Assembly: GCA_023381895.1 (NCBI GenBank)
Contig: JAMCTA010000003.1
Location: 1-64,000 of the forward strand
Length of the DNA stretch: 64,000 bases
Direction: 5' to 3'
Source: Chloroflexota bacterium
GTDB lineage: Bacteria > Chloroflexota > UBA4733
This document shows positions 8,995 through 17,402 of this stretch, piece after piece; position 1 is the stretch's first letter; every line of letters begins with the position of its first letter. The notes beneath the pieces are model-generated. The model saw nothing but the letters and a program-made list of their open reading frames with translations, made no database searches and was not told where the DNA came from. The position numbers were made by a program, and so were the translations under genes.

Positions 8995-9555
8995 GTGGTG
9001 GACACAGTAGCAACAGTTCACGCATCCTTTGGGGGTGTCACCGTGCAACTCCTGCAGGGCGACATCACGACCTTTCCCCACGACGCCATTGTCAACGTAG
9101 CCAATAGATCCCTCCTCGGGGGCGGCGGTGTTGATGGTGCCATCCATCGTGTCGGAGGTCTCAGTATCCTTGAGGAGTGCCGTCGACTTGGCGGCTGCCC
9201 AACTGGTGCGGCACGCATCACCGGTGCGGGCCGCCTCCCAGCTCGATTCGTCATTCACGCAGTCGGACCAAGATGGCGCAGCGGGCGGAAAGACGAAGCA
9301 CAGCTGCTCGCATCGGCATACCGCTCAACCCTAGACCTAGCTCGCGACCACGGTGTCACCACCGTCGCCTTCCCAGCAATCTCCACTGGCGCCTACAGAT
9401 ACCCCCTTCCGGAAGCCGCCGGTGTCGCCTTGCAAACCATCCACGAGTTCGTAACCACCGGCACGAGCAGCATTCGTACAATCTCCTTCGTCCTCAAGGG
9501 CGACCAAGCGTTCAAGGAGTTCCAACACGCATTGGAGAAAGTGGTTAGTGGATAG
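8995..9555 (+). CDS. Macrodomain protein (ADP-ribose/O-acetyl-ADP-ribose binding)
   Basis: About 186 residues, a single macrodomain. Signature blocks are GDITTFPHDAIVNVANRSLLGGGGVDGAIHR near the start, VIHAVGPRW in the middle and VAFPAISTGAYRYPLPEAA later. Together they form the ADP-ribose pocket of the MacroD/YmdB class. Such proteins remove ADP-ribose from proteins or deacetylate O-acetyl-ADP-ribose. The start is uncertain: GTG codons at 8995 and 8998 come just after the preceding stop and give the normal length, but there is no clear ribosome site. The 3' end overlaps the next gene by 8 bases. Confidence 0.88.
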   Translation: MVDTVATVHASFGGVTVQLLQGDITTFPHDAIVNVANRSLLGGGGVDGAIHRVGGLSILEECRRLGGCPTGAARITGAGRLPARFVIHAVGPRWRSGRKDEAQLLASAYRSTLDLARDHGVTTVAFPAISTGAYRYPLPEAAGVALQTIHEFVTTGTSSIRTISFVLKGDQAFKEFQHALEKVVSG

Positions 9556-10573
9556 CACGCCGTCGGAACCCCCGCGCATTTGCCTCGTTGGATGCGGTAC
9601 TATCGGACAGGTGCACCTCAGAGCTGCTCAAGCTGCTCAACCCGATGTCTTGTATCACGCAGTATGCGATCCAGACACGGCACGCGCGCACCAGCTCGCC
9701 AACCAGGCCGATAAGCCGCTCCACACATATGCTCGATGGGAAGACGTTCTGGAGGACTCCACGATCGAGGGAGTCGATCTGTGTGTGCCGAACACCCAGC
9801 ACGCACCCATGGCCATCGCCGCACTCCGTGCAGGCAAGCACGTACTCGTCGAAAAGCCCATGGCCCTATCAGTAACCGATTGCTTGGCTATGCAGGAGGC
9901 GGCCTGCAAGACTGGAAGAATCCTTACGGTCATGCACAACCGCCGCTTCGAGAGCGCCGCCGAACTCGCAAGACAGCTGCTCAGTGAAGGAAACATCGGG
10001 GTACCTTGCCTGTTCTTGGGCCGCGGTATCGAGGGGCCTTCCATCGTACGAGCAAACAACTGGTTGCACACCGAGACAGAGGGCGGAATCGCGCTGGCCC
10101 AAACCGTTCATTTCGCCTACATGATCGAGTGGCTTCTTGATCCTGTGAAGCGAGTCTCGTGTAGCACCAGCACTTCCGGCATCGACGAGATGAGAGCACC
10201 GGTAACAGCGATCTTCAACCTCACCACGGCGTCGGACTTGATCGGCCAGCTCGCATCGACCTTCGCGGTAGCCGCCGGAGCCCACGAGCATCGGATACAC
10301 ATCTACGGCACGGGAGGCTCGATCTCGTTCGTACGTGGCGTCGTGGACGTTATCTCTCCATCACTCTATGGAGACCAGGCGATTCACCAAACTGTGTTCG
10401 ACCGGACACCAGGCGGGGAATTCGCGCGACCTATTAGGGCATTCGGCCAGGCGATCCGCGGACGAGCGAGTCCGGCAGTGACCGCCGCTGAAGGAATCTC
10501 GGCCGTTGCCGTCATGGAGGCTGCGTACAGGTCGGCGCGCGAGGGGCGGGAGATAACCGTTCAGCGCATGTAG
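9548..10573 (+). CDS. Gfo/Idh/MocA-family oxidoreductase
   Basis: 341 residues. The N-terminal Rossmann fold begins ICLVGCGTIGQVHLRAA (GxGxxG). The family motif VLVEKPMALSVTDC follows near residue 97, with the Lys of the EKP motif that belongs to the catalytic site. The C-terminal half is the usual alpha/beta domain. These enzymes oxidise or reduce sugars, inositols or related compounds with NAD(P). GTG start; it overlaps the macrodomain gene by 8 bases, so the two are probably translated together. Substrate unknown. Confidence 0.87.
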   Translation: MDSTPSEPPRICLVGCGTIGQVHLRAAQAAQPDVLYHAVCDPDTARAHQLANQADKPLHTYARWEDVLEDSTIEGVDLCVPNTQHAPMAIAALRAGKHVLVEKPMALSVTDCLAMQEAACKTGRILTVMHNRRFESAAELARQLLSEGNIGVPCLFLGRGIEGPSIVRANNWLHTETEGGIALAQTVHFAYMIEWLLDPVKRVSCSTSTSGIDEMRAPVTAIFNLTTASDLIGQLASTFAVAAGAHEHRIHIYGTGGSISFVRGVVDVISPSLYGDQAIHQTVFDRTPGGEFARPIRAFGQAIRGRASPAVTAAEGISAVAVMEAAYRSAREGREITVQRM

Positions 10574-10596
10574 CGCATCATCCTATCCGTCCCACT

Positions 10597-10625
10597 TTGA
10601 TTTCGGCGAGGCCGTGGGGTACGCT
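10597..10625 (+). promoter_or_regulatory. Candidate sigma-70 promoter of tRNA-Ala(UGC)
   Basis: TTGATT and TACGCT are separated by 17 bases and lie 10 bases before the tRNA 5' end, which is the right geometry for a vegetative promoter. The -10 box matches TATAAT at only three positions, so this is a moderate call. Confidence 0.4.
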
Positions 10626-10635
10626 TACTTTTCCC

Positions 10636-10708
10636 GGGGCTGTAGCTCAACTGGGAGAGCATCGCCTTTGCACGGCGGAGGTTTGGGGTTCGAGCCCCCA
10701 CAGCTCCA
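10636..10708 (+). tRNA. tRNA-Ala (anticodon UGC)
   Basis: A 73-nt cloverleaf is complete. The acceptor stem GGGGCTG/CAGCTCC has one G-T pair. The D arm is GCTC/GAGC, the anticodon stem TCGCC/GGCGG has loop TTTGCAC, and the T arm TGGGG/CCCCA has TTCGAGC. The anticodon TGC reads GCA codons. CCA is not fully encoded: an A is followed by CGG. Confidence 0.97.
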
Positions 10709-11110
10709 CGGCTTCCCCCTCTGGAAGAGCAATGGGGGCGGGGCGACTTTCTGGCGCCGCTTTATTCTCTACTTTTCGCTAACCGAGGAGGGGGGGCGAC
10801 ATTCCGGCGGGTGTCCTACCACACACTACCAGCACGAGGCTGGCAAAGCATGGCTGGCCATTCCCCCTGGGATCATTGCGCGGGTCGGTCGGGTGGTGGG
10901 GCAGTGCCTCGCGCTGCCGCTGGGCTTTGTGCGGGCAGACCTCACTGTCCGGCAGTCCAGCACTCGCCAGACAGCTGGTTTCTCAGCGCGCCAGTGCTGA
11001 ACCCAGCAGCCTACTTCCTCTTCTTCGTGCCCTCAGTGCACTACTGGTAGTCCGCTTCAGGAAGCGTTGCGAGCGTGCCACCAGTTATCATCGTGTTTCG
11101 TTGATCTTCA
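10709..11110. other. Gene-free stretch after tRNA-Ala(UGC)
   Basis: About 400 bases. Open frames run through it and through the tRNA, but their translations are tRNA read-through and low-complexity Gly/Arg stretches, with no recognisable domain. I see no clear repeat, att copy or terminator. Confidence 0.4.
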
Positions 11111-11122
11111 ATGGGAGAAGCT

Positions 11123-12403
11123 ATGTCATCCTCACGTGCCCAGCGGGGGCGATTTGTGCCCCCCTCTACCTCTGAGCTCGACGCGGTCGCAGATCTCCTC
11201 ACAGCGCTGCGCAAGCCACCGCTCCCGGAGAGCGGCAGCGCCATCGCCAGCCTTCTTCACGGCCAATCACGTCTTGCTGGCGTCACCGCCTACGCAGTCA
11301 CACAGTCGGAGATCGACATTCAAGAGGCAGCGCAGGCAATCACTCGACTTCTGCAGTGGACGCAAGCGGCAGAGGATACGGTGGCAGGTGTGGCCGCGTC
11401 ACGGAATGAGCGCGGAGCGGCTCTTCTCGCTCTCATCGCGGCACAGCCGCTGGACCAGAAGATCGCGAAGCACGTGCGGACGGCCCTCCATTCCCTGGAA
11501 GGCGCTGGCATCCACCCCCCGGGCGTGCCTGCAACCTCGGGTGAACCAATCTTCCAGGTGCCTACCAGTGGTGTCGAATTTGAGCGCGCCCTAGCCAGCT
11601 ACATCGACGCTGAGGGCGCCCGTACCCTCGCCCTATTCCAGGCCCGCCGTCCCGTGGGTGCCGGGATGGCCTTCGCCATCCTGCACGAACGTGACGGTCT
11701 GTCCTTCCTTCAGACTTTCGGGGGTACGCGCCGTCAGCTTGGCCGGCAATGGGAAGACATCCTCACTGACCCATCCTCTGACGACAGTGTAGACATCCCC
11801 TTCAACTACGCCCAGTGGCTCCTGGCTGAAGCAGCACAACGCTCTACGAGTGTCGGAAGACATATACCCGAGCAGTACAACGACTGGATACAGTTCACCG
11901 GGGGCGAGCTCCAAGGGGTCTCGCCGGAGAATGTCTACCGTGAGGCTGAGTGGAGTGACGATCTGCTGGAGCAGCATCTGGCGACATCAGGAGAGATGCT
12001 CGTTGCCGCAGTAGAGCTCGAGGGCTGGTCCATCACACCGCCAGATGTCGAATCAGACGGCAGTCTTCGCACAGGTGACGGCGAACAGACTGCCCAGGCT
12101 GAGAGCGCATCTGACACCCCTGCTGCAGCGCTCATAGACGCACTTTTCACCGAGGAATACCGCCAGTGCTACGCTCGGCGCTGCGAGGAAACGGCATTAC
12201 TATTTGTCAGGACACAACGTCCCGAAAACGCGCTCTCAGCCCTGGCCACTGCGAAGGCGCTTCGTGACCCGTCTCGCCAGCCCAGCTCCATTCCTCTGTG
12301 CCAGGAGTTGGTCAAGCGTGGTTTGGCACTCCGGGCCGAGCTCTCGTCGCTCGAAGAACGTGCAGAAGTGCCAGCCGCGAGAGAGTCGGACGAAGGATCC
12401 TAG
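11123..12403 (+). CDS. Conserved-looking protein of unknown family
   Basis: 426 residues from an ATG preceded by GGGAGA; an ATG 12 bases upstream lacks such a site. I do not recognise the family. No signal peptide or membrane segment is apparent. The N-terminal 130 residues look helical (ELDAVADLLTALRK, AQAITRLLQWTQAAE). A central block (residues about 150-260) is rich in aromatic residues and turns. A low-complexity acidic linker (residues about 305-335) precedes a C-terminal helical part (EEYRQCYARRCEETALLFVRTQRPENALSALATAKALRDPS) that resembles a TPR-like helix pair. It ends 4 bases inside the convergent oxidoreductase gene. Codon use resembles its neighbours, so it is likely real. Confidence 0.6.
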   Translation: MSSSRAQRGRFVPPSTSELDAVADLLTALRKPPLPESGSAIASLLHGQSRLAGVTAYAVTQSEIDIQEAAQAITRLLQWTQAAEDTVAGVAASRNERGAALLALIAAQPLDQKIAKHVRTALHSLEGAGIHPPGVPATSGEPIFQVPTSGVEFERALASYIDAEGARTLALFQARRPVGAGMAFAILHERDGLSFLQTFGGTRRQLGRQWEDILTDPSSDDSVDIPFNYAQWLLAEAAQRSTSVGRHIPEQYNDWIQFTGGELQGVSPENVYREAEWSDDLLEQHLATSGEMLVAAVELEGWSITPPDVESDGSLRTGDGEQTAQAESASDTPAAALIDALFTEEYRQCYARRCEETALLFVRTQRPENALSALATAKALRDPSRQPSSIPLCQELVKRGLALRAELSSLEERAEVPAARESDEGS

Positions 12404-13524
12404 AGTGCATCCGGGAGCCGGCTGAAGTCAAAGGTCGTCTCGAGTTGCTGGCGCTGCCCGGTTTCCGCTGCTCGGCGCGCAGCGAGCATAATCTCCAAGC
12501 TGTGGCGCGCTAGCTGGCCATCGGGAACAGGGCGTTCTCGCCGCTCGATTGCACCAACGAAGTACGCTAGACTCGAAGAGATTGCGAGATTTGCGGTTGC
12601 CTGATCCCGTGGAGGCAGCTCACGCCCAATGTGCCCTCGTGTGATTGCTGGGATATTCCACGCAGCATTAGGCTCGCTGATGCTCCGCGCATCTCCAATG
12701 CTGAAGCGGCGAAAGCGCGCATAACCGCCCATACTCCCGTCTATCACGATCACCCCATCATCCCCCGTCAGCTCAACCGCCGGGAGTTGTGTCGCTGGTG
12801 TACAGTAGTTGGTAAGGATCGTTGCGAGTGCTCGATTGCGCATCTCGAGCACGAGTACAGCATTGTCCTCGATATCTGGTGTCAATGGTGCCCCATTGAT
12901 GACACGCTGAGGCACACTCCGCACAGCTGTGGCAGAAACTGCTGACGCTGGACCGAGAAGTCCCAGGACCCAGGTGAGCGCATGAACCCCCATGTCGAAG
13001 ACCACGCTTCCACCGTGCTCCTGAAAGTAGAACCACGGCCGGTCCGGCGGACCGCTGTGGGCCGATCGTGCCACAACCAGGCATGGCCGCCCGATAAGGC
13101 CAGATTCGACATCAGCTCGCGCTTGAACCGCATACGGGTGCAGGACGTGCGGTGGTTCGCACTGCAATATGACGCCGGCACGGTCAGCAGCAGCGAGCAC
13201 GGCTTCGGCATCAGGGAGGGCCGTCGCCATCGGTTTCTGGAGCAGCACGTGCTTGCCAGACTCCAGCGCGAGGCGAGCGAGCTCGGCGTGCGTTGCGATG
13301 GTCGTAGCCACCACGACTGCATCAACAGTGCCGCTGTCGAGTAACTGCTGTGGCGAGCTATACGCCCGTGCGTTCACACGTGCGGCCAGCGTCTCGGCGC
13401 GGTCGAGCAGTGGGTCGGCGACGGCAGTCACTTGAACTCGTTCTTCTCCTAAGGCTTGTGCACTAGGAAGATACATTCCCCGAGCAATTGCTCCGGCGCC
13501 AAATAGCCCCAGCCGTATCGTCAT
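12400..13524 (-). CDS. Gfo/Idh/MocA-family oxidoreductase
   Basis: 374 residues, a second member of the family seen at 9548. The Rossmann start RLGLFGAGAIARGMYLPSAQ carries GxGxxA. HVLLQKPMATALPDAEAV near residue 91 holds the catalytic Lys (QKP variant of EKP). GGSVVFDMGVHALTWVLGL, near residue 170, is the conserved D-x-G-x-H motif after the sheet domain. It is NAD(P)-dependent, with a likely sugar or cyclitol substrate. The start has an AAGGAAGG ribosome site. The gene is divergent from the phosphomannomutase gene and convergent with the unknown gene at 11123. Confidence 0.88.
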   Translation of the reverse strand: MTIRLGLFGAGAIARGMYLPSAQALGEERVQVTAVADPLLDRAETLAARVNARAYSSPQQLLDSGTVDAVVVATTIATHAELARLALESGKHVLLQKPMATALPDAEAVLAAADRAGVILQCEPPHVLHPYAVQARADVESGLIGRPCLVVARSAHSGPPDRPWFYFQEHGGSVVFDMGVHALTWVLGLLGPASAVSATAVRSVPQRVINGAPLTPDIEDNAVLVLEMRNRALATILTNYCTPATQLPAVELTGDDGVIVIDGSMGGYARFRRFSIGDARSISEPNAAWNIPAITRGHIGRELPPRDQATANLAISSSLAYFVGAIERRERPVPDGQLARHSLEIMLAARRAAETGQRQQLETTFDFSRLPDAL

Positions 13525-13649
13525 GCTTTGCCTTCCTTCACCATTGACAGCAGACCCGAGAGTTCGTGACCAACCAGACTGGCTTGACGAGCAGTGCTGC
13601 TAGAATGCGAACATCGGAACGGCGCGAGAGGCGTGTGAGGAGCAGCAAC

Positions 13650-14990
13650 ATGGCCATCTCCCAGAGCATCTTCAAAGACTACGATGTTCGCGGCATCTAC
13701 CCTAACCAGATCACTGAAGACGCAGCATACAAGATCGCGCGTGCCTTCGTTGCACACATGCAGGTCACTCAGGTTGCAGTAGGGCGCGACATGCGCGTGT
13801 CCTCTCCCGCTCTCGCCGAGGCGGTCATCCGAGGTGTCACAGATCAAGGCGCGGAAGCGGTCAATCTCGACCTCGTCAGCACGGACGAGCTCTACTTCGC
13901 TGTTGCCAGCTATAGCTTCCAGTCCGGCGTCATGATCACGGCATCACACAATCCCGGTGATTACAACGGGATGAAGTTCTGCCTCGCCAACGCCGTGCCT
14001 GTGAGCCTTCAGACGGGCCTCAGCGACGTTCGAGACATGGTGCTGGAAGATCGCATCCCCCCATCATCTACGAAAGGCTCTGTCCGTCACCTTCAGGCAC
14101 TGACCGACTATGCCCGGAAAATGCACACATTCGTCCACCGGTCAGCGCTCACCCCGTTGAAGATCGTCGTCGACGCGAGCAATGGTATGGCGGGGATGAC
14201 CATTCCTGAAGTCTTCCGCGATCTACCATTCAAGATCATCCCCTTGTACTTCGAGCTCGATGGGCGATTCCCTCACCATCTGGCCAGCCCACTGGAGTCC
14301 AAAAATCTCCGTGATCTGCAAGAAGCGGTTCGTGAGCACGGTGCCGATCTCGGAGCTTTCTTTGATGGAGATGCTGATCGGATGTTCCTGGTCGATGAGC
14401 GCGGAGAGATACTCGACGGCAGTATGGTCGTACTCCTCGTCGCCCACAGTCTCCTGCAGAAGAACCCCGGAGCCACTATCCTCTACAACCTGATCTGCTC
14501 CCGCAGTGTGCCTGAGCTCATCGAGCGAGAGGGCGGTCACGCAGTTCGCACCCGCGTAGGCCACTCGTTCATCAAGGCAAAGATGCGCGAAGAAAACGCG
14601 ATCTTTGGCGGCGAGCACTCTGGTCACTTCTACTATCGGGACTTCTGGTTCGCTGACTCAGGCATGATTAGCCTCCTTGTATGCCTAGAGATTATCTGCC
14701 GGCAGGGGAAGCCAGTCTCCGAGATTGTCCACACCCTCGACAAGCGGTGCCGCAGTGGAGAGCAGAATTCCAAAGTTGCCGATGCAGCCGCAAAGCTTTG
14801 GGAGCTCAAGGAGAAGTACAAGGATGGGCACATCGACGAATTGGATGGCGTTACCGTCCAATATGACTCCTGGTGGTTTAACGTCCGTCCATCCAACACA
14901 GAGCCCCTCCTCCGCCTCAACGTCGAGGCCGATAGTTGCGAGGAGATGCAACGCAGACGTGATGATCTCCTCGCGTTGATCCGCAACTAA
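13650..14990 (+). CDS. Phosphomannomutase/phosphoglucomutase
   Basis: 446 residues starting at MAISQSIFKDYDVRGIYP, where the DVRG motif is the usual family N-terminus. The catalytic phosphoserine loop is MITASHNPGDYNGMKF, the metal site is FFDGDADRMFLVDE, the sugar loop is GGEHSGHFYYRDFWFADSG, and the phosphate loop is RPSNTEPLLRLNVEA. The enzyme interconverts hexose 6- and 1-phosphates through a bisphosphate, feeding GDP-mannose or glucose polymer synthesis. A longer frame starts at 13566, but GTGAGGAGC lies just before this ATG. The dgcN-like gene starts 11 bases after its stop. Confidence 0.93.
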   Translation: MAISQSIFKDYDVRGIYPNQITEDAAYKIARAFVAHMQVTQVAVGRDMRVSSPALAEAVIRGVTDQGAEAVNLDLVSTDELYFAVASYSFQSGVMITASHNPGDYNGMKFCLANAVPVSLQTGLSDVRDMVLEDRIPPSSTKGSVRHLQALTDYARKMHTFVHRSALTPLKIVVDASNGMAGMTIPEVFRDLPFKIIPLYFELDGRFPHHLASPLESKNLRDLQEAVREHGADLGAFFDGDADRMFLVDERGEILDGSMVVLLVAHSLLQKNPGATILYNLICSRSVPELIEREGGHAVRTRVGHSFIKAKMREENAIFGGEHSGHFYYRDFWFADSGMISLLVCLEIICRQGKPVSEIVHTLDKRCRSGEQNSKVADAAAKLWELKEKYKDGHIDELDGVTVQYDSWWFNVRPSNTEPLLRLNVEADSCEEMQRRRDDLLALIRN

Positions 14991-15001
14991 GAGGAGAACA
15001 T

Positions 15002-16051
15002 ATGGGAAGTGCCCGCGACGCCCAGGCCCTCTGCATTCTCGCCGAAGGTGCCTTCGACGCCGAGTCGGCCAAGACGGGGACAGGAGTGATCCGGTACGGC
15101 GAACGGAGGATTGTTGCTGTCATTGACAGCCAGCACGCCGGCCAAGACGTTGGGGCGGTCATCGGCGTCGGTCACGGCATCCCCATCGTCTGCGACATCG
15201 GTGAAGCACTTCGATATCAGCCTGATGCACTGCTCATCGGAATCTCACCGCGAGGAGGTGCACTGCCAGAGACATGGTTGTGGCAGCTGCGCGTTGCCAT
15301 CGAGAACGGAGTCCATATCATCAATGGTCTCCACGTCTTCTTAAGAGAAGATGAGAGCCTCGCAGCACTCGCTCGTAAGCACGGGGTCGAGCTATGGGAC
15401 GTGCGCGAGCCGGTTGATGAAACGACGGTGGCTCAGGGCTGCCCACACCGGCCGGGAAGCCATACAATCCTGTTCGTCGGCAGTGACTGCAGCATTGGTA
15501 AGATGACGGCAGCGCTAGAGTGTCACAGCGCGGCGGTACGCCGCGGTTGGCGCTCAAAGTTCGTAGCAACGGGGCAAACCGGCATCATCATCGCGGGCGA
15601 TGGTATTCCGCTTGATCGGATCATTGGCGACTTTATGCCCGGAAGCGTCGAGCGCGCTGTTGTGGAGGCGACACGAGAACACGACTGGATTTGGGTGGAA
15701 GGGCAGGGGTCGTTAGTGCACCCCGCCTACTCTCCCGTCACCCTCGCCCTGGTTCACGGCGCCCGAGCAGACACGATGGTGCTTGTACACAAACTCGACC
15801 GGACCACCGTCCGTGGCTATGACGTTCCACTGCCATCCCTACCCGAACTGATTCGCATCTATGAATCGGCCGCATCTTGGGTCAAGCCCAGTCGCGTGTG
15901 TGCGGTCGCGCTCAACACGTTCGGCGTGACCGAAGAAGCGGCACAACGGGCAGTCGCTCAGACCAGCGATCTCTTGGGTTTACCGGTCACAGACCCGATT
16001 CGCTGGGGCGCGGAGCTCATCATCGATGCTGTCGCCGCCAGCCTTCAATAA
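15002..16051 (+). CDS. dgcN: DUF1611/DgcN-like protein (D-glutamate N-acetyltransferase family)
   Basis: 349 residues. The N-terminal half is Rossmann-like (ALCILAEGAFDAESAKTGTGVIRYG; IVAVIDSQHAGQDVG). The C-terminal half carries a P-loop (FVGSDCSIGKMTAAL, near residue 160) and the block DWIWVEGQGSLVHPAYSPVTLALVHG. This is the DUF1611 architecture. Its characterised member DgcN acetylates D-glutamate, and the partner DgcA racemises the product. The next gene encodes an enolase-superfamily epimerase, so the same pairing is present here. The start has a GAGGAGA site. Confidence in the family is high; the D-glutamate role is inferred from the pairing. Confidence 0.82.
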   Translation: MGSARDAQALCILAEGAFDAESAKTGTGVIRYGERRIVAVIDSQHAGQDVGAVIGVGHGIPIVCDIGEALRYQPDALLIGISPRGGALPETWLWQLRVAIENGVHIINGLHVFLREDESLAALARKHGVELWDVREPVDETTVAQGCPHRPGSHTILFVGSDCSIGKMTAALECHSAAVRRGWRSKFVATGQTGIIIAGDGIPLDRIIGDFMPGSVERAVVEATREHDWIWVEGQGSLVHPAYSPVTLALVHGARADTMVLVHKLDRTTVRGYDVPLPSLPELIRIYESAASWVKPSRVCAVALNTFGVTEEAAQRAVAQTSDLLGLPVTDPIRWGAELIIDAVAASLQ

Positions 16052-16094
16052 CACCTCGTGTGTCCCCGACTTGGGTCATCGTGAGAGGATCTGT

Positions 16095-17141
16095 ATGCCT
16101 AGCTTACGTCTCACCGCTATCATTCACGAAGTTCACCTTCGCGAGCCATTTCGAATCAGCAGGGGCACGCAAACCGTTGCCCGGCCTGTCATTGTTGAGC
16201 TGCGAGTAGACGACCTCGCGGGCTATGGAGAGGCAGATCCATCCTCGTTTTACGGCGAGACCACAGAGAGCGTGCTAGCGGCGCTCCATCATCTCGGACC
16301 GTCCATCGAGTGTGATATCGGTGATACCCAGACGCTGCAGGAGATCATCGAGCGGAGCATCCGGCTGAATCCAGCAGCACGGAGTGCCGTGCTCTGTGCC
16401 GCGTACGACCTCGCCGGCAAAGCTCTCGGCGTTCCGGTCTACCGTCTCGTAGGTCTCAATCCGGAGCGTGCTCCGCACACGTCATTTACCATCGGCATCG
16501 CCGAGCCTGACGAGATGGCCCGCAAGGCCCAGGCGGCAGCCAGCTACCCTATCCTCAAGGTGAAGGTCGGCACCGACGACGATGCCGGCCGTCTCAAAGC
16601 AATCCGTGAGGTCCGCCCGGATGCCATTATTCGCGTCGATGCCAACGCCGCCTGGAACCCGCGCGAAGCGGTTCGCAACATCGAGCAGCTGTCCCAGTTT
16701 GATCTTCAGTTTGTCGAGCAACCGGTGGCTGCCCACGATGTCGACGGCCTGGCATGGGTGCGTCAGCGTTCGCCGCTCCCAATTTTCGCCGACGAGAGCT
16801 GTGTCACCGCCCTCGATGTGCCCCGCGTCGCGCCAGCCGTGGATGGCATCGTCGTAAAACTTGCCAAGTGCGGTGGAATACCTGGTGCACTGGATCAAAT
16901 CAATGCTGCTCACCTCTTCGGCAAGGAAGTCATGCTGGGATGCATGATTGAGACATCTCTCGGCATTACGGCCGCTGCCCACATCAGTCCTCTCGTCGAG
17001 TATGCTGACTTAGATGGTCATCTTCTGATTCGCGACGACCCCTTCCTGGGTGTCGGCGTCGAGCAGGGAAAACTCATCCTGCCGCGAGGTGCTGGACTGG
17101 GGGTACGTGACGTGCGTTCAGCGACGGCTCAGGGAGCTTGA
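16095..17141 (+). CDS. dgcA: Enolase-superfamily dipeptide epimerase / DgcA-like N-acetylglutamate racemase
   Basis: 348 residues from an ATG with GAGAGG before it; the frame also extends 69 bases upstream into dgcN. The muconate-lactonizing fold is clear. The catalytic Lys pair lies in LKVKVGTDDD (second barrel strand), and metal ligands lie in IIRVDANAAW, FVEQPV and IFADESC. The Lys on the other side lies in IVVKLAKCGG. This set matches L-Ala-D/L-Glu epimerases, which include DgcA. Next to a DgcN-like gene it probably interconverts N-acetyl-D- and L-glutamate. A plain dipeptide epimerase role in peptidoglycan recycling remains possible. Confidence 0.87.
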   Translation: MPSLRLTAIIHEVHLREPFRISRGTQTVARPVIVELRVDDLAGYGEADPSSFYGETTESVLAALHHLGPSIECDIGDTQTLQEIIERSIRLNPAARSAVLCAAYDLAGKALGVPVYRLVGLNPERAPHTSFTIGIAEPDEMARKAQAAASYPILKVKVGTDDDAGRLKAIREVRPDAIIRVDANAAWNPREAVRNIEQLSQFDLQFVEQPVAAHDVDGLAWVRQRSPLPIFADESCVTALDVPRVAPAVDGIVVKLAKCGGIPGALDQINAAHLFGKEVMLGCMIETSLGITAAAHISPLVEYADLDGHLLIRDDPFLGVGVEQGKLILPRGAGLGVRDVRSATAQGA

Positions 17142-17144
17142 TCA

Positions 17145-17399
17145 ATGGAATGGCAAGAGAGAGAAGATGAAGATATAGAGCGCCCGGTAGACGAGTCACT
17201 TGGACATCCCACGCACACGGGCCAGCCAGCCGCGCTTCATACAACGGAGATCAGGGCTCTGGCGGTTATCTTGTTCGCGCTCGCCGGTATCCTCCAGTTC
17301 GGCCTGAGCGGGCGATCAACTGGATTCAGCTACGTAGCCCTTTGTCTCGCGCTCGCTGGTTGCGGCGTGCTGCTCGCCGTAGGTCTTGATGGGAAGTGA
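17145..17399 (+). CDS. Small membrane protein, unknown function
   Basis: 84 residues. The acidic, soluble first 40 residues (MEWQEREDEDIERPVDE...) precede two hydrophobic segments (about residues 42-57 and 61-78). An AGGGAG site lies 8 bases before the ATG. It starts 3 bases after dgcA and ends 3 bases before map, so it belongs to the same transcript. I do not recognise the family. Confidence 0.6.
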   Translation: MEWQEREDEDIERPVDESLGHPTHTGQPAALHTTEIRALAVILFALAGILQFGLSGRSTGFSYVALCLALAGCGVLLAVGLDGK

Positions 17400-17402
17400 A
17401 TC

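Noticed and set aside
10597..11050. Overlapping plus-strand open frames around tRNA-Ala(UGC)
   Set aside because: They read through the tRNA and then into Gly/Arg/Ser-rich stretches without a ribosome site or a domain.
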